Source of the DNA: Mycolicibacterium porcinum
GTDB taxonomy: Bacteria > Actinomycetota > Actinomycetes > Mycobacteriales > Mycobacteriaceae
Assembly: GCA_001942045.1 (NCBI GenBank)
Contig: MSTD01000016.1
Location: 1-64,000 of the forward strand
Reading direction: 5' to 3'
DNA length: 64,000 bases
The notes beneath the pieces were generated by a model. The model was not told the DNA's origin, ran no database searches, and saw only the letters and a list, made by a program, of their open reading frames with translations. The position numbers were made by a program, and so were the translations under genes. Below are positions 14,956 to 23,784 of this stretch, in pieces (position 1 is the first letter of the stretch; every line of letters starts with the position of its first letter).

Positions 14956-17547
14956 CTACCGGCCGGCCTTCCTGATGGCCTCACGACGGTTGGTCGCGCC
15001 GAGTTTGCGGTAGATGGCGCGCTGGTGGGTTTTGAGTGTGTTCACCGAGATGGACATCTTGTCGGCGATCTCCTGCATCGTCATCGCGGTCCGCAGGTAG
15101 GCCAGGATCTCGCGCTCACGCGGGGTCAGGTCCGCCGCATGCGGATCAGGTCGCTCGGGTTCACCGGCGAGCAGCGCCTCCTCGATGAAGTCCGGATGCG
15201 AGGTGTAGGACAGATGCGCGGCCAACAACTCCCGGCAGGCGGGATCGGGGTTGTCGATGAACTGGTAGCGCACCCTCTCCGGGCGGGCATTTGTCACCAT
15301 CAGTTCCATGCGCTTGTGCGCCTGCTCTGCGCGACCCTGCTGCCACGCCAGCGCCGCCAACGTGTGCCACGCGTAGGCCGCGATGTATCCGGGCACCTGC
15401 GGCTCCAGGGCTTGATGAGCCAGGCGATCGGACAACTCGGGCGCGCCGAGCCGTCTACACATCCCTGCCATCAACGCCGAAACCATCGGAACGTGTTGAG
15501 ATCCGGCCATACTCGCCGCCAGTTCCAACGCGAGCTGACGATCTCCGCGAGCCTCGGCGAGCCGGGCCCGGCTCGCCGTCTTGTAGCTCACCCACGGCAC
15601 ACCGTGGGTATCGGCGTCGGGCATACGCGGCACGGCGGTTTCGGCGGTCGAGAGCACCTCGTCGTCGCGCAAGGTCGCCGCACTGAACGACAGGAACATT
15701 CGCGCCGTATCGGGGTAGCCGACACCCGCGCTGGTACTCGCCGCGATGAAATCCGCTACGGCGGTGGTGATGTCACCACGCCAGAAGTGGATCCAGCCGG
15801 CCGTGAATCGTTCGATGCCGTCACCGTCGTGGGACAGCCACAGCTCGGGAGCGGATTCGCCGGACAGCACCGCGAGTTGCAGCGCCTGCTCCGCGCGATC
15901 TATCTGACCCGAGTGGGCGAACGCGAAAGCCAGGCTCTGCCGGGCTCGGTGCGCCACCTCCGGCAGCCCCAGCGCGGCGCACTCGTTCACCGCGGCCTCC
16001 AGTAGCGCCGATCCCCGAGTCGAACTGCGCCGTATCCGGGAATCCGCCCAGCCGAGGACGAACAGCGCGCACGCGTAAACGCGGGGCGCCACCACGTCAC
16101 GTCGGATCAGAGTGGCCTCGACGCGGGCCGCGGCGCGATCCATCAGGTCGCGATCGTCAGAGATCAACAGCTGGGTGAGATCGGCGATGAAGTCCAGCCG
16201 TGCCGGCGCGGCCACGGGCTGCGACATCGTCGCAGCCCGGTTGAACAGCAGTGCCGCCGTGACGTCGTCGCCGGCCATGGCTCGGCAACTGGAGCGGATC
16301 ATCAACGTTTCGGGGTTCTCGCCGAACGCCTCGGTCAGTCGCAGGCAGGCCAGATCGAGTGCGGCCGAGCGTGATTGCAACAGCAGCTCGAGCCAGTGGT
16401 CGGCGACGATGTCGTATCCGAAGCGGTCCTCGCCGCGGATCGCGTACTCGACCGCCTCCAGTGGGTACTGCTCGGCGAGCTCGACCGCGGCCAATCTGTT
16501 GAGCCGCTTCCACTCCGCGGGTGATCGTCGCCGCAAGAGGTCCTGGCAATTCTTGACGAATATCGAATGCCATTGAAAGACCGCGCTTTCCCCTGACCCG
16601 ATACGTTCGAGGAACAAACCCGCGGCCACGCAGTCGTTGAGCAGTTCACCGCTGTCCGGGTGCTCGGTGAGCAACCGGGCCAGTCGTTCGTCCAGGCGCG
16701 GACACACAGTGGCCTTGAGCGCGAACTCGGCCAGGTCGGGCCGCATCCGGGCCAGCACCGCCGTGTCGAGGTAATCAGTGAGATCGACGTCGCCGGAGAA
16801 CGCCGGGGCCCCTTCGCCGCTGACGAGAATGAGCCGAACCGCGCCGGGCCATCCGCCGGTGGTGGTCATGATGCGATCGATGTCCTCGGGCTGCGGTGCG
16901 GTACCTTTCGCGGCGACCAACGCCTCGACATCGTCGTGGGTGAACGCCAATTCGGGCGAACCGACGACGGCGACCTTATCGTGCACCCGTAACCGGGCCC
17001 ACGACGAACTCACCGGATCGGTCGTGACGAGGACGAACCGCAACCACTGCGGTCCGTTTTCGACCAGCTCAACGACATCGTCGTCGGCCCATACCGACCG
17101 GGCGAACTGGAAATCGTCGATCACGATCGTCACGCTCCGGCGCGGATCGATCGCCATCAGTGCGGCGACGGCGGCGTCGTACGTCGCCGAATCGAATGCC
17201 CCCGACAACGAATGGTCAAGCGCATCGTCGCCGCTGTCGCGAGCACTGTTCAGCAACGCGGTCAGCACGCCCCGCATCACGTCGCTGCGGTCGTTGACCC
17301 GCTCCGTCAGCGTCAGCCAGGCCACCGAGCCGGGTTGGTCGCGCTGCCGCTCGGCAGCCCATTGCGCGGCGGCGACGGTCTTGCCGAACCCCGACGGGGC
17401 CGCGATGAGCACGGCACGCCTGCCACCGATGTGTTCTTCCAGACTGCGGCCGATGGCCTGACGCGGCAACATTCCGGGGTTCGATGACGGGATGGTGGCG
17501 AGAAACCACGGCACCGGCTGCATCGACGATGTTCCGGAGGGTTGCAC
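14956..17547 (-). CDS. MalT-type LuxR regulator with STAND ATPase domain
   Basis: Large ATP-dependent activator of 863 residues. Walker A is APSGFGKT (50-57) and the Walker B-like TIVIDDF is near 140, so the N-terminal third is a STAND NTPase. The middle is a helical, TPR-like sensor. The C-terminus (about 800-863) is a LuxR helix-turn-helix: LTPREREILAYL, MTMQEIADKMSISVNTLKTH, YRKLGATNRREAI. A GTG start with AGGA seven bases before it is used. The effector is unknown; the next gene on the strand is a Nudix hydrolase. Confidence 0.9.
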   Translation of the reverse strand: MQPSGTSSMQPVPWFLATIPSSNPGMLPRQAIGRSLEEHIGGRRAVLIAAPSGFGKTVAAAQWAAERQRDQPGSVAWLTLTERVNDRSDVMRGVLTALLNSARDSGDDALDHSLSGAFDSATYDAAVAALMAIDPRRSVTIVIDDFQFARSVWADDDVVELVENGPQWLRFVLVTTDPVSSSWARLRVHDKVAVVGSPELAFTHDDVEALVAAKGTAPQPEDIDRIMTTTGGWPGAVRLILVSGEGAPAFSGDVDLTDYLDTAVLARMRPDLAEFALKATVCPRLDERLARLLTEHPDSGELLNDCVAAGLFLERIGSGESAVFQWHSIFVKNCQDLLRRRSPAEWKRLNRLAAVELAEQYPLEAVEYAIRGEDRFGYDIVADHWLELLLQSRSAALDLACLRLTEAFGENPETLMIRSSCRAMAGDDVTAALLFNRAATMSQPVAAPARLDFIADLTQLLISDDRDLMDRAAARVEATLIRRDVVAPRVYACALFVLGWADSRIRRSSTRGSALLEAAVNECAALGLPEVAHRARQSLAFAFAHSGQIDRAEQALQLAVLSGESAPELWLSHDGDGIERFTAGWIHFWRGDITTAVADFIAASTSAGVGYPDTARMFLSFSAATLRDDEVLSTAETAVPRMPDADTHGVPWVSYKTASRARLAEARGDRQLALELAASMAGSQHVPMVSALMAGMCRRLGAPELSDRLAHQALEPQVPGYIAAYAWHTLAALAWQQGRAEQAHKRMELMVTNARPERVRYQFIDNPDPACRELLAAHLSYTSHPDFIEEALLAGEPERPDPHAADLTPREREILAYLRTAMTMQEIADKMSISVNTLKTHQRAIYRKLGATNRREAIRKAGR

Positions 17548-17576
17548 GTTGGTTCCTATCGATCACTGTCCCGCGG

Positions 17577-17615
17577 ATGGTGTGCTGCCGTGCGGGTCAC
17601 CGGGCAGCACACCAT
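17577..17615 (-). terminator. Terminator after the alkyl sulfatase gene
   Basis: Perfect 13-bp arms, ATGGTGTGCTGCC (17577-17589) and GGCAGCACACCAT (17603-17615), with a 13-base loop, 12 bases past the alkyl sulfatase stop. There is no long T-run. It separates that gene from the LuxR-type regulator on the same strand. Confidence 0.7.
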
Positions 17616-17626
17616 TCTCGCAGTAG

Positions 17627-19708
17627 CTACGGAGTGACGATGTTGAACCAGAACGGGAACGTGTCGAGCAGGCCCATGAACTCGTCGAACGACGCCCGGT
17701 TGCCGTCGATCGTCACCTTGTTCTGCGAGATCGCGTCCTCCAGCTTGAGGCTCCCGAGCTGGATGTCGTCGAGCGTCGCCTTGTCGAGGGTGACCGTGAC
17801 ATTGGCGTTCGGTACCGGTGCCGGCGCGTAGTTGAGCACGGCGTTCTCGACCGTGAGGCCGTATTGCTTGTTGATGTCCTTGAAATTCACGTTCATCGTC
17901 AAGTTCTTGCCGGTGGCTTTCTGCCCGTTCAGGCGCACCGCCAGGTAATCGAACAACATCTCCGGAGGCATCGCCTTGACCGTATCCGGGCTCGCACTTT
18001 CCAGACCCCCGGTGTCGGGCACGCCGTTACGCAGCTCATAGGCCCCCTGCAGGTATATCGAGCGCCACGGGCCCGATTCGGCCTGGTACCCCAGTTGCTC
18101 GTAGGAGTCGGCGAGCAGGTTCTTGGCGTCGGTGTTGTCCGGATTGGCGAACACCACCTGCTTGAGCACCATCGCGGTCCAGCGATAGTTGCCGGCGTCG
18201 AAATCCTTCTTAGCCTTGTCCAGGACCGCCCCCTCGCCGCCCATGTACTCGACGTACTTCTTGGCCGCATCCGCCGGCGGCAGGTCGTCGAGATCGGACG
18301 GGTTGCCGTCATACCAGCCCATGTACCGCTGATAGACCGCCCGTGAATTGTGCTTCAGGGTCCCGTAATAGCCACGGTCCGGCCAGAAGTTGTTGAGTTC
18401 CGGCGGCAACGTGATCTCCTCGGCGATCTCGGAGCCCACCAGACCGTTATTCATCATTCGCACTGACTGGTCGTGAATGTACTTGTACAGATCGCGTTGA
18501 CGCTTCCAGTAATCGATGATGTTGGCGTTGCCCCACTTGGGCCAGTGGTGACTCTGGAACTTGACCTCCGTGTTCGCGCCATAGCGACGGATCGTCTCGT
18601 CGATGAACTTGGCCCACACCAGCCCGTCGCGCACCTGCGCGCCACGCAAAGTCAGCAGGTTGTGCATGGTGTTGGTGGTGTTCTCGGCCATCCACATGGC
18701 CTTGAACTGCGGGAAAAAGGTATTCATCTCGGTGGGCGCCTCGGTGCCGGGCGTGTACTGAAATTCCATCTCGACACCGTCGATCGTCAGCTTCTGACCC
18801 GTGTGGTCGATGATGTCGGTCGGGATGATCATCCCGGCGGTTCCGGTCGAATTGGTCTGGCCCAGACCGGCTCCCACACCGCCCTGGGCGTTGCGCGGGA
18901 GCAGCGCACCGAACATGTACACAGCACGACGGCTCATCGCGTTGCCGGCAATCACGTTCTCGCTGATCACGTCCTCGACGAAATTGACCGGGGCGATGAT
19001 CTTCACTTTGCCGGAGTCGACATCGGCCTGGTTGACGACCCCGCGTACCCCGCCGTAATGGTCGATGTGTGAATGGCTGTGTACCACTCCGACAACGGGA
19101 CGGGGACCCAGCTTCTCGTTCGCCAGATCCAAACCGGCCTTGGCAGTTTCCGCCGAGACCACGGGGTCGATCACGATCCAGCCCGTATCACCTTTGATGA
19201 AGGTGATGTTCGACAGGTCGTAACCCCGCACTTGGTATATGCGGTCCTTTACCACCTCGAACAGTCCGTACTGCATGTTGAGCTGAGTCATGCGCCACAA
19301 GCTGGGGTTGACGGTGTCGGGGGCCGGTTTGTCGTCGGCGATGTATTTCTTGTATTCCTCGAGGTCCCAGACGACATTGCCGTTGGCGTCCTTGATCGTG
19401 AGGGTGTCGGGCTTGGCGATCAGTCCTCGCTTCGCATCCTCGAAATCGCTCTTGTCGTTGAACGGCAGTGTGTCGAGAAGCTTCTGGTTGGCGGCCTTGG
19501 TCGCCTCGGTAGCGCCCTTGACGCTGTTGTCGGTGGTGACACCTCCCCCACCACCGGATGTGGAGCCGCCGCTGTTGTCGTTACACGCGGCGACGAGGGT
19601 CGTGGCGACGCCGGCGACCGCCAGGCCGCCGAGCATCCTCCGTCGCGGCAACTGTGCGCGCAATTCGTGAGGCTTATCGGATTGATATGACTTCGAATTG
19701 GGATCCAT
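17627..19708 (-). CDS. Alkyl sulfatase, metallo-beta-lactamase type (SdsA1/BDS1-like), lipoprotein
   Basis: Zinc-dependent type III sulfatase that cleaves alkyl sulfates such as dodecyl sulfate. The 693-residue precursor has a twin-arginine-like signal (PRRRMLGGLAVAGVATTLVA) ending in a lipobox with Cys42, so it is likely exported and lipid-anchored. The metal site H212-S-H-S-D216-H-Y-G-G region is intact (HSHSHIDHYGG), followed by a helical dimerisation domain and a C-terminal SCP2-like alkyl-binding domain ending FPFWFNIVTP. It needs no formylglycine, unlike AtsA nearby. A decayed paralogue lies 130 bases upstream. Confidence 0.93.
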   Translation of the reverse strand: MDPNSKSYQSDKPHELRAQLPRRRMLGGLAVAGVATTLVAACNDNSGGSTSGGGGGVTTDNSVKGATEATKAANQKLLDTLPFNDKSDFEDAKRGLIAKPDTLTIKDANGNVVWDLEEYKKYIADDKPAPDTVNPSLWRMTQLNMQYGLFEVVKDRIYQVRGYDLSNITFIKGDTGWIVIDPVVSAETAKAGLDLANEKLGPRPVVGVVHSHSHIDHYGGVRGVVNQADVDSGKVKIIAPVNFVEDVISENVIAGNAMSRRAVYMFGALLPRNAQGGVGAGLGQTNSTGTAGMIIPTDIIDHTGQKLTIDGVEMEFQYTPGTEAPTEMNTFFPQFKAMWMAENTTNTMHNLLTLRGAQVRDGLVWAKFIDETIRRYGANTEVKFQSHHWPKWGNANIIDYWKRQRDLYKYIHDQSVRMMNNGLVGSEIAEEITLPPELNNFWPDRGYYGTLKHNSRAVYQRYMGWYDGNPSDLDDLPPADAAKKYVEYMGGEGAVLDKAKKDFDAGNYRWTAMVLKQVVFANPDNTDAKNLLADSYEQLGYQAESGPWRSIYLQGAYELRNGVPDTGGLESASPDTVKAMPPEMLFDYLAVRLNGQKATGKNLTMNVNFKDINKQYGLTVENAVLNYAPAPVPNANVTVTLDKATLDDIQLGSLKLEDAISQNKVTIDGNRASFDEFMGLLDTFPFWFNIVTP

Positions 19709-19789
19709 GGGGGTGAATTATGCCTACGCGTCAACGACTTGTTGATGATTTACCCGACTGACACCGAACGCATATTCACGACAGGCCGA

Positions 19790-19816
19790 GTTGCCTCACC
19801 CATTTTGGGTGAGGCA
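19790..19816 (-). terminator. Hairpin after the alkyl sulfatase pseudogene
   Basis: Perfect 12-bp arms TTGCCTCACCCA (19790-19801) and TGGGTGAGGCAA (19805-19816) with a three-base loop. It lies just beyond the former stop of the pseudogene on the minus strand, so it is probably its old terminator and now may end the GMC-Rieske transcript. Confidence 0.6.
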
Positions 19817-19833
19817 AGACGCAACATGCTGGG

Positions 19834-20050
19834 GAGTGACGATGTTGAACCAGAACGGGAAGGTGTCGAGCATTCCGACGAAGTCGTCGACCGATCGACG
19901 ACTGCCGTCGATCTACTCAAAGCTTTCTGCCAAAAGGTTGTTGACATCGACGTTGTCTGGGTTGGCGAACACCCACGTGCACAGTTCAGCGACGTAATTC
20001 GACCCACAAAGGAACGCCGCTACCGCATCGTTGCCCGGAAAACGAAATGC
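19834..20050 (-). pseudogene. Remnant of a second alkyl sulfatase gene
   Basis: Read on the minus strand, about 20050-19920 encodes GSNYVAELCTWVFANPDN then VDVNNLLAESFE and a stop; it matches the region of the intact alkyl sulfatase reading GNYRWTAMVLKQVVFANPDN and TDAKNLLADSYE. Immediately after, 19910-19834 encodes DGSRRSVDDFVGMLDTFPFW then FNIVTP, matching the intact C-terminus DGNRASFDEFMGLLDTFPFW. About 150 residues between are deleted, and no N-terminal metal site is present. Nucleotide similarity is strongest at the 3' end, where the two copies share a run around GTTGAACCAGAACGGGAA. It cannot make an enzyme. It implies two tandem alkyl sulfatases once stood here. Confidence 0.85.
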
Positions 20051-20109
20051 ACAGCAAGCAACAGGATGTCGCATCGTGCCGGCGATTCGTACCCGCCTGG
20101 CAACCTGGT

Positions 20110-20439
20110 TCAGCCGGAAATGCTTATCGTTCCGTCGGTTTCGGTGACCTCATACGTGGTCAGCGGCCGGGTTGCGGGGCCGTGGAGCACCGATCCGGTG
20201 GTGATGTCGTAGCGACACCCATGGCACTGGCACAGAATGATGGTTCCGGTCAGCATGCCGGCGGACAGAGGGCAGGCTTCATGCGTGCACAGATCGTCGA
20301 ATGCGTAGAGCTTGCCACCGACCCGCGCTACCGACACCCGCCATTTGCGGTCCTCGAGGTAGTACGGGTTGACGGCCCCTTCCGGTAAATCGTCGCTGCG
20401 CCCGAGGCGCCGCTGCGTCGGGACATTCGGTGTCGTCAT
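20110..20439 (-). CDS. Rieske [2Fe-2S] ferredoxin
   Basis: Small electron carrier of 109 residues. The cluster ligands are in CTHEACPLSAG and CQCHGCRYD, which supply the Cys-X-His and Cys-X2-His pairs of a Rieske site; the C-terminal strand GPATRPLTTYEV is typical. It starts 25 bases after the GMC oxidoreductase stop on the same strand, so it probably works with that operon. No oxygenase subunit is next to it; the partner may be encoded elsewhere. Confidence 0.93.
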   Translation of the reverse strand: MTTPNVPTQRRLGRSDDLPEGAVNPYYLEDRKWRVSVARVGGKLYAFDDLCTHEACPLSAGMLTGTIILCQCHGCRYDITTGSVLHGPATRPLTTYEVTETDGTISISG

Positions 20440-20464
20440 CGTGACCTCGCTGGTTTCTGGGCCC

Positions 20465-22204
20465 TCAGTACGGATAGTCGGGAATGACGTCCTGATGCCG
20501 GGCGTCCAGTCGAAGTTCGCCCGGTGCGCCGGCGGGAACGACCGGCCGGTGCGGCATCGTCGGTTTGAGACGTTCGTAACCCGAGCTCAGCGGCGGCCGG
20601 GTATCTTCATCACCCTTGTTGGGCCAGAACGACATTGCCCGCTCGGCCATTGCGGTGATCGTCAGCGATGGGTTCACGCCCGGGTTGGACGGCATCACGC
20701 TGCCGTCCAGGATGTGCAAGCCGGGTTGACCGAAAACGCGGTGATAGGGATCGACTGCACCTTGCTCGGCGGTGTCGCCGATCGGCATGCCACCGATGAA
20801 ATGTGCCGACGCAGTGCGGTTGATCGACTCGAACAACATCGCGTACTGCTGTGACCCCATCGTCTCGGCGAGCCGGTCGGCGAACTGCTCGACCACCGGG
20901 ATGTGGACCGGTGGTGACTTCACGCTGCTCTTTCGGCTGCGCAACATGCCGTTCTTCCAATACAACTCGAGCGACGTATCGTCTGCCTGCATACACAGCA
21001 GCACGGCCATGCGCTCCGACCAATGCCGAGGATCGCTGCCACGCAACACATTGCCCGGACGGGTGACGAGCTCCTTCAGCAGGTTCAGCGTCGGATGCTT
21101 CTGGTCGCCGCGCTGGTGGTAGCTCAACATGAACGCCATGAGATTGCTGCCGACGCCGTAATAGACCGGTTCGATGCTGGTCATCTCATCGGGCCAAACA
21201 CCGGACGTGATCGACACCGCTCCCGGAGTGATGTGGATCTTCTCGGGATCCTTCTTCCACTCAGGATACGAGCGATTCACGCTCAGCAATTGCTCGGAAT
21301 TGGTGCGGGCCCGCTCGCCGAGCTGGTTCGACATCCCACGCAGTTTTCCGGCGTGCTGCATGTGCAGCAGCAGTTTCGCGGTCCCGTACGCATGGGCAGC
21401 CACGATCACCTGGTCGGCGGTGTAGCGCCGGCGTTGCGCCCGCGCCGCTCGATGCGCCCAGCCCGGGTGGCGCGTCAGCACTTCGAACCCGCCGCCCTCC
21501 AGCCTCTCGACCCCGTACACCTCGTGCAGTTCGTGAACCTCGGCGCCGAGCTTTTCGGCCAGATACAGGTAATTGACCGTCAGCTTGTTCTTCGCGTTGC
21601 GCCCGCAGCCGATCATGCAGTCGCCACAGTTGACGCAGCCACGGCGACGAGGCCCGGCCCCGCCGAAGTAGGGGTCCTCGACTTCCTCGTCGGGGGTGCC
21701 GAAGTAAACGCCGACGGGAGCGCGATTGAAGGTGTGCCCGATACCCATCTCCTCGGCCACCTGCCGCATATAGCGATCGACATCGGTCGGCAGGTACGGC
21801 ACTCGGACCACGCCCAACATGCGCCGAGCCTGGTCGATATAGGGCGCCAGTTCGTCGGCCCAGTCAGTGATCCCGGCCCATTCCCGCGCATCGAAGAACC
21901 GCCGCGGCGGCACATAGAGGGTGTTCGCGTACACGTGCGAACCACCACCGACACCGGCGCCGGACAGGATCAACACGTCGTCGAGGACCTCGATGCGCTG
22001 GACGCCAAACATCTCGAACTCTGGCTGCCACAAGAACTTCCGGACGTTCCAGCTGGTCTTGGCGATCTTGTCGTCGGGCCAGCGTTTGCCGGATTCCATC
22101 ACGGCAACGCGGTAACCCTTCTCGGCGGCCCGCATGGCGGCGACACTTCCGCCGAATCCCGAGCCGATGACGATCACGTCGTAATGGGTAGCCGATTCGG
22201 TCAT
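20465..22204 (-). CDS. GMC oxidoreductase, cholesterol-oxidase-like (ChoD type)
   Basis: FAD-dependent alcohol oxidase/dehydrogenase of 579 residues. The ATG at 22204 is used because AAAGG lies six bases before it. FAD motif VIVIGSGFGGSVAAMRAAEKGYRV is at the N-terminus, GAGVGGGSHVYAN follows, and the end carries the GMC signature HILDGSVMPSNPGVNPSLTI. A cysteine cluster GCVNCGDCMIGCGRNAKN near residue 190 is characteristic of the mycobacterial ChoD-like group and may bind an Fe-S cluster. With the Rieske protein and alkyl sulfatases beside it, oxidation of a sterol or long-chain alcohol is plausible. Confidence 0.88.
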   Translation of the reverse strand: MTESATHYDVIVIGSGFGGSVAAMRAAEKGYRVAVMESGKRWPDDKIAKTSWNVRKFLWQPEFEMFGVQRIEVLDDVLILSGAGVGGGSHVYANTLYVPPRRFFDAREWAGITDWADELAPYIDQARRMLGVVRVPYLPTDVDRYMRQVAEEMGIGHTFNRAPVGVYFGTPDEEVEDPYFGGAGPRRRGCVNCGDCMIGCGRNAKNKLTVNYLYLAEKLGAEVHELHEVYGVERLEGGGFEVLTRHPGWAHRAARAQRRRYTADQVIVAAHAYGTAKLLLHMQHAGKLRGMSNQLGERARTNSEQLLSVNRSYPEWKKDPEKIHITPGAVSITSGVWPDEMTSIEPVYYGVGSNLMAFMLSYHQRGDQKHPTLNLLKELVTRPGNVLRGSDPRHWSERMAVLLCMQADDTSLELYWKNGMLRSRKSSVKSPPVHIPVVEQFADRLAETMGSQQYAMLFESINRTASAHFIGGMPIGDTAEQGAVDPYHRVFGQPGLHILDGSVMPSNPGVNPSLTITAMAERAMSFWPNKGDEDTRPPLSSGYERLKPTMPHRPVVPAGAPGELRLDARHQDVIPDYPY

Positions 22205-22296
22205 GTTCACCTTTACCTAGCGGGCTGTGCTGGGAAAAATTCGCGAACGTTCCGACCGTAATACGAAATTGACGTCACAAGTGCGGGATTGACTCA

Positions 22297-22325
22297 GTTT
22301 CAACATGGTTTTCGACTGTTGAGAC
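22297..22325. promoter_or_regulatory. Inverted repeat upstream of the GMC gene
   Basis: GTTTCAACA (22297-22305) and TGTTGAGAC (22317-22325) pair at eight of nine positions around an 11-base spacer, about 100 bases before the GMC start in the 174-base gap to the beta-helix gene. Possible operator; no regulator gene is adjacent. Confidence 0.35.
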
Positions 22326-22378
22326 AACCACGATTCCTCACCCAAAAAGGGCGATGCCGGGGCTGACGTAAAAACCGA

Positions 22379-23665
22379 CTACACGATCCACCAATTCGCG
22401 CCGTCGGAGATCACGTCGACCGCCGCCCCGTCGGCGAGCACGAATTCGTCGCTACCGTCGATGCCCTGACCTTGGGCAGCGCTCAACGTCGCGTCGGCGC
22501 CGGAGATGTTCTTGACGGTGTAGCGGCAGGTGTTTCGTGCGGCTGTGGGCAGTGCGACGGCCGTAACCCCCAGGGAAAGCAGGTAGACGTACTCGGCACC
22601 GGGCATCGCCTCGAGCGCCTCGCCCGCGGACAACGTGACAATCCTGCGGCGCGTCGGCGACACCCGATTCCCCGATGTGTTGCCCGCGATCCCGACGTTA
22701 CGACCGTCCGCCCGCACCGGGGCGATGCTGTATCCGTTGTTGTCCCACTGGTTTCCGGAGATCGCGAGGTCGTCGACATACCGCGCGTCTACCGCGAAAC
22801 TCCACCCCGCCCCCTGATCGGTATTCGCGATGAAGTTGCCGGTGATGTTGAACCCTTTGGTCCGGTGGTCGGCGTCAACCGAATAGATCCCGATCGCGGG
22901 ATACTGGTTCGGCGCACCTTTGCCGCCATTCGTGATGTTGTTCCCGACGATCGCCACCTGCTCGTCATCGGAGTCCAGCCACGACGGCATCGTGAAAACG
23001 ATGGCCTCCCGGCGTGCGCCCTCACATATGTTGCCGATAATCGTCAGTTGCTTGTTGCCGCGGAGCTCGATGTTGTGCTGTGGCGCCCCGTCGAGGTGGT
23101 TGGCCAGAATACGCAGCGGGCCGGACTCGATCGACAGGTTGGGCCCCGTCGATCCGATGTTGTTGTTCACGATCCACGAGTCAAAGAACCGATAGGTGGT
23201 GTAGATGCCGTAGCCCGTGCTCTGCTCGATGAAGTTATCGTCGATCCAATTCAGCAGGCCCTCGGCATCGGCGTTGAGCCGCATGCCGTAGTCGGTCCAC
23301 CCGGCGATCCAACAGTGTTTGACGTAGCTCTTGTCCAGGTCGACGTCCAGCCCCGGCGAGCCCTGAAAGTCGGCATCTATCTTGAGGTTCTCGAGCCGGC
23401 TTTCGATCCAGCGCCCGCTGATCGGCGTGACGTTCGTGGTGACCCGTAGCCGCGCGGCACGCTCACCGTCGCCGACCAGCCAGATGTGGGAGAACCCGTC
23501 AGCACCGTTGCCGATCGAACCCGACAACGCATATTCACCGGCAGGGAAGAACACGGTGCCGCCACCGGACTCGGCGGCGTGGCCGATGGCGGCCATCACC
23601 GCGGCGTGGTCGTCGGTCGTCCCGTCGCCGGTGGCACCGTGCGACGTCACATCGATGACAGCCAT
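22379..23665 (-). CDS. Right-handed beta-helix (pectate-lyase-like) protein
   Basis: A 428-residue protein from the second ATG (MAVIDVTSHGATGDGTTDD). The N-terminus is the Pectate_lyase_3 entry motif (GATGDGTTDDHAAVMAAI, then GGGTVFFPAGEY), followed by repeated beta-helix coils with N-rich turns (ITGNFIANT, IVGNNITNG, ISGNQWDNN). The last 90 residues (AEYVYLLSLGVTAVALPTAARNT) form a small phage-tail-like domain. There is no signal peptide and no clear catalytic residue can be named. Polysaccharide binding or cleavage is likely from the fold, and the neighbouring polysaccharide genes fit. Confidence 0.8.
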   Translation of the reverse strand: MAVIDVTSHGATGDGTTDDHAAVMAAIGHAAESGGGTVFFPAGEYALSGSIGNGADGFSHIWLVGDGERAARLRVTTNVTPISGRWIESRLENLKIDADFQGSPGLDVDLDKSYVKHCWIAGWTDYGMRLNADAEGLLNWIDDNFIEQSTGYGIYTTYRFFDSWIVNNNIGSTGPNLSIESGPLRILANHLDGAPQHNIELRGNKQLTIIGNICEGARREAIVFTMPSWLDSDDEQVAIVGNNITNGGKGAPNQYPAIGIYSVDADHRTKGFNITGNFIANTDQGAGWSFAVDARYVDDLAISGNQWDNNGYSIAPVRADGRNVGIAGNTSGNRVSPTRRRIVTLSAGEALEAMPGAEYVYLLSLGVTAVALPTAARNTCRYTVKNISGADATLSAAQGQGIDGSDEFVLADGAAVDVISDGANWWIV

Positions 23666-23784
23666 ACTGCCCAATCTATTACCGAAGACGGTGGTTCAAT
23701 CGGCCATCCGGCGTAGCCACAGAGCCCGCGGTGAAATGATGGAGGCCGCCCACCGCATACGGATCACCAGCTAGGGGACGTCAG

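Noticed and set aside
19741..20109. New small genes in the gap between the alkyl sulfatase and Rieske genes
   Set aside because: The short frames here are pieces of the decayed alkyl sulfatase or chance frames without ribosome sites.
22379..23665. Prophage remnant
   Set aside because: Only the beta-helix protein is phage-like; there is no integrase, capsid, lysis gene or att-like repeat nearby.
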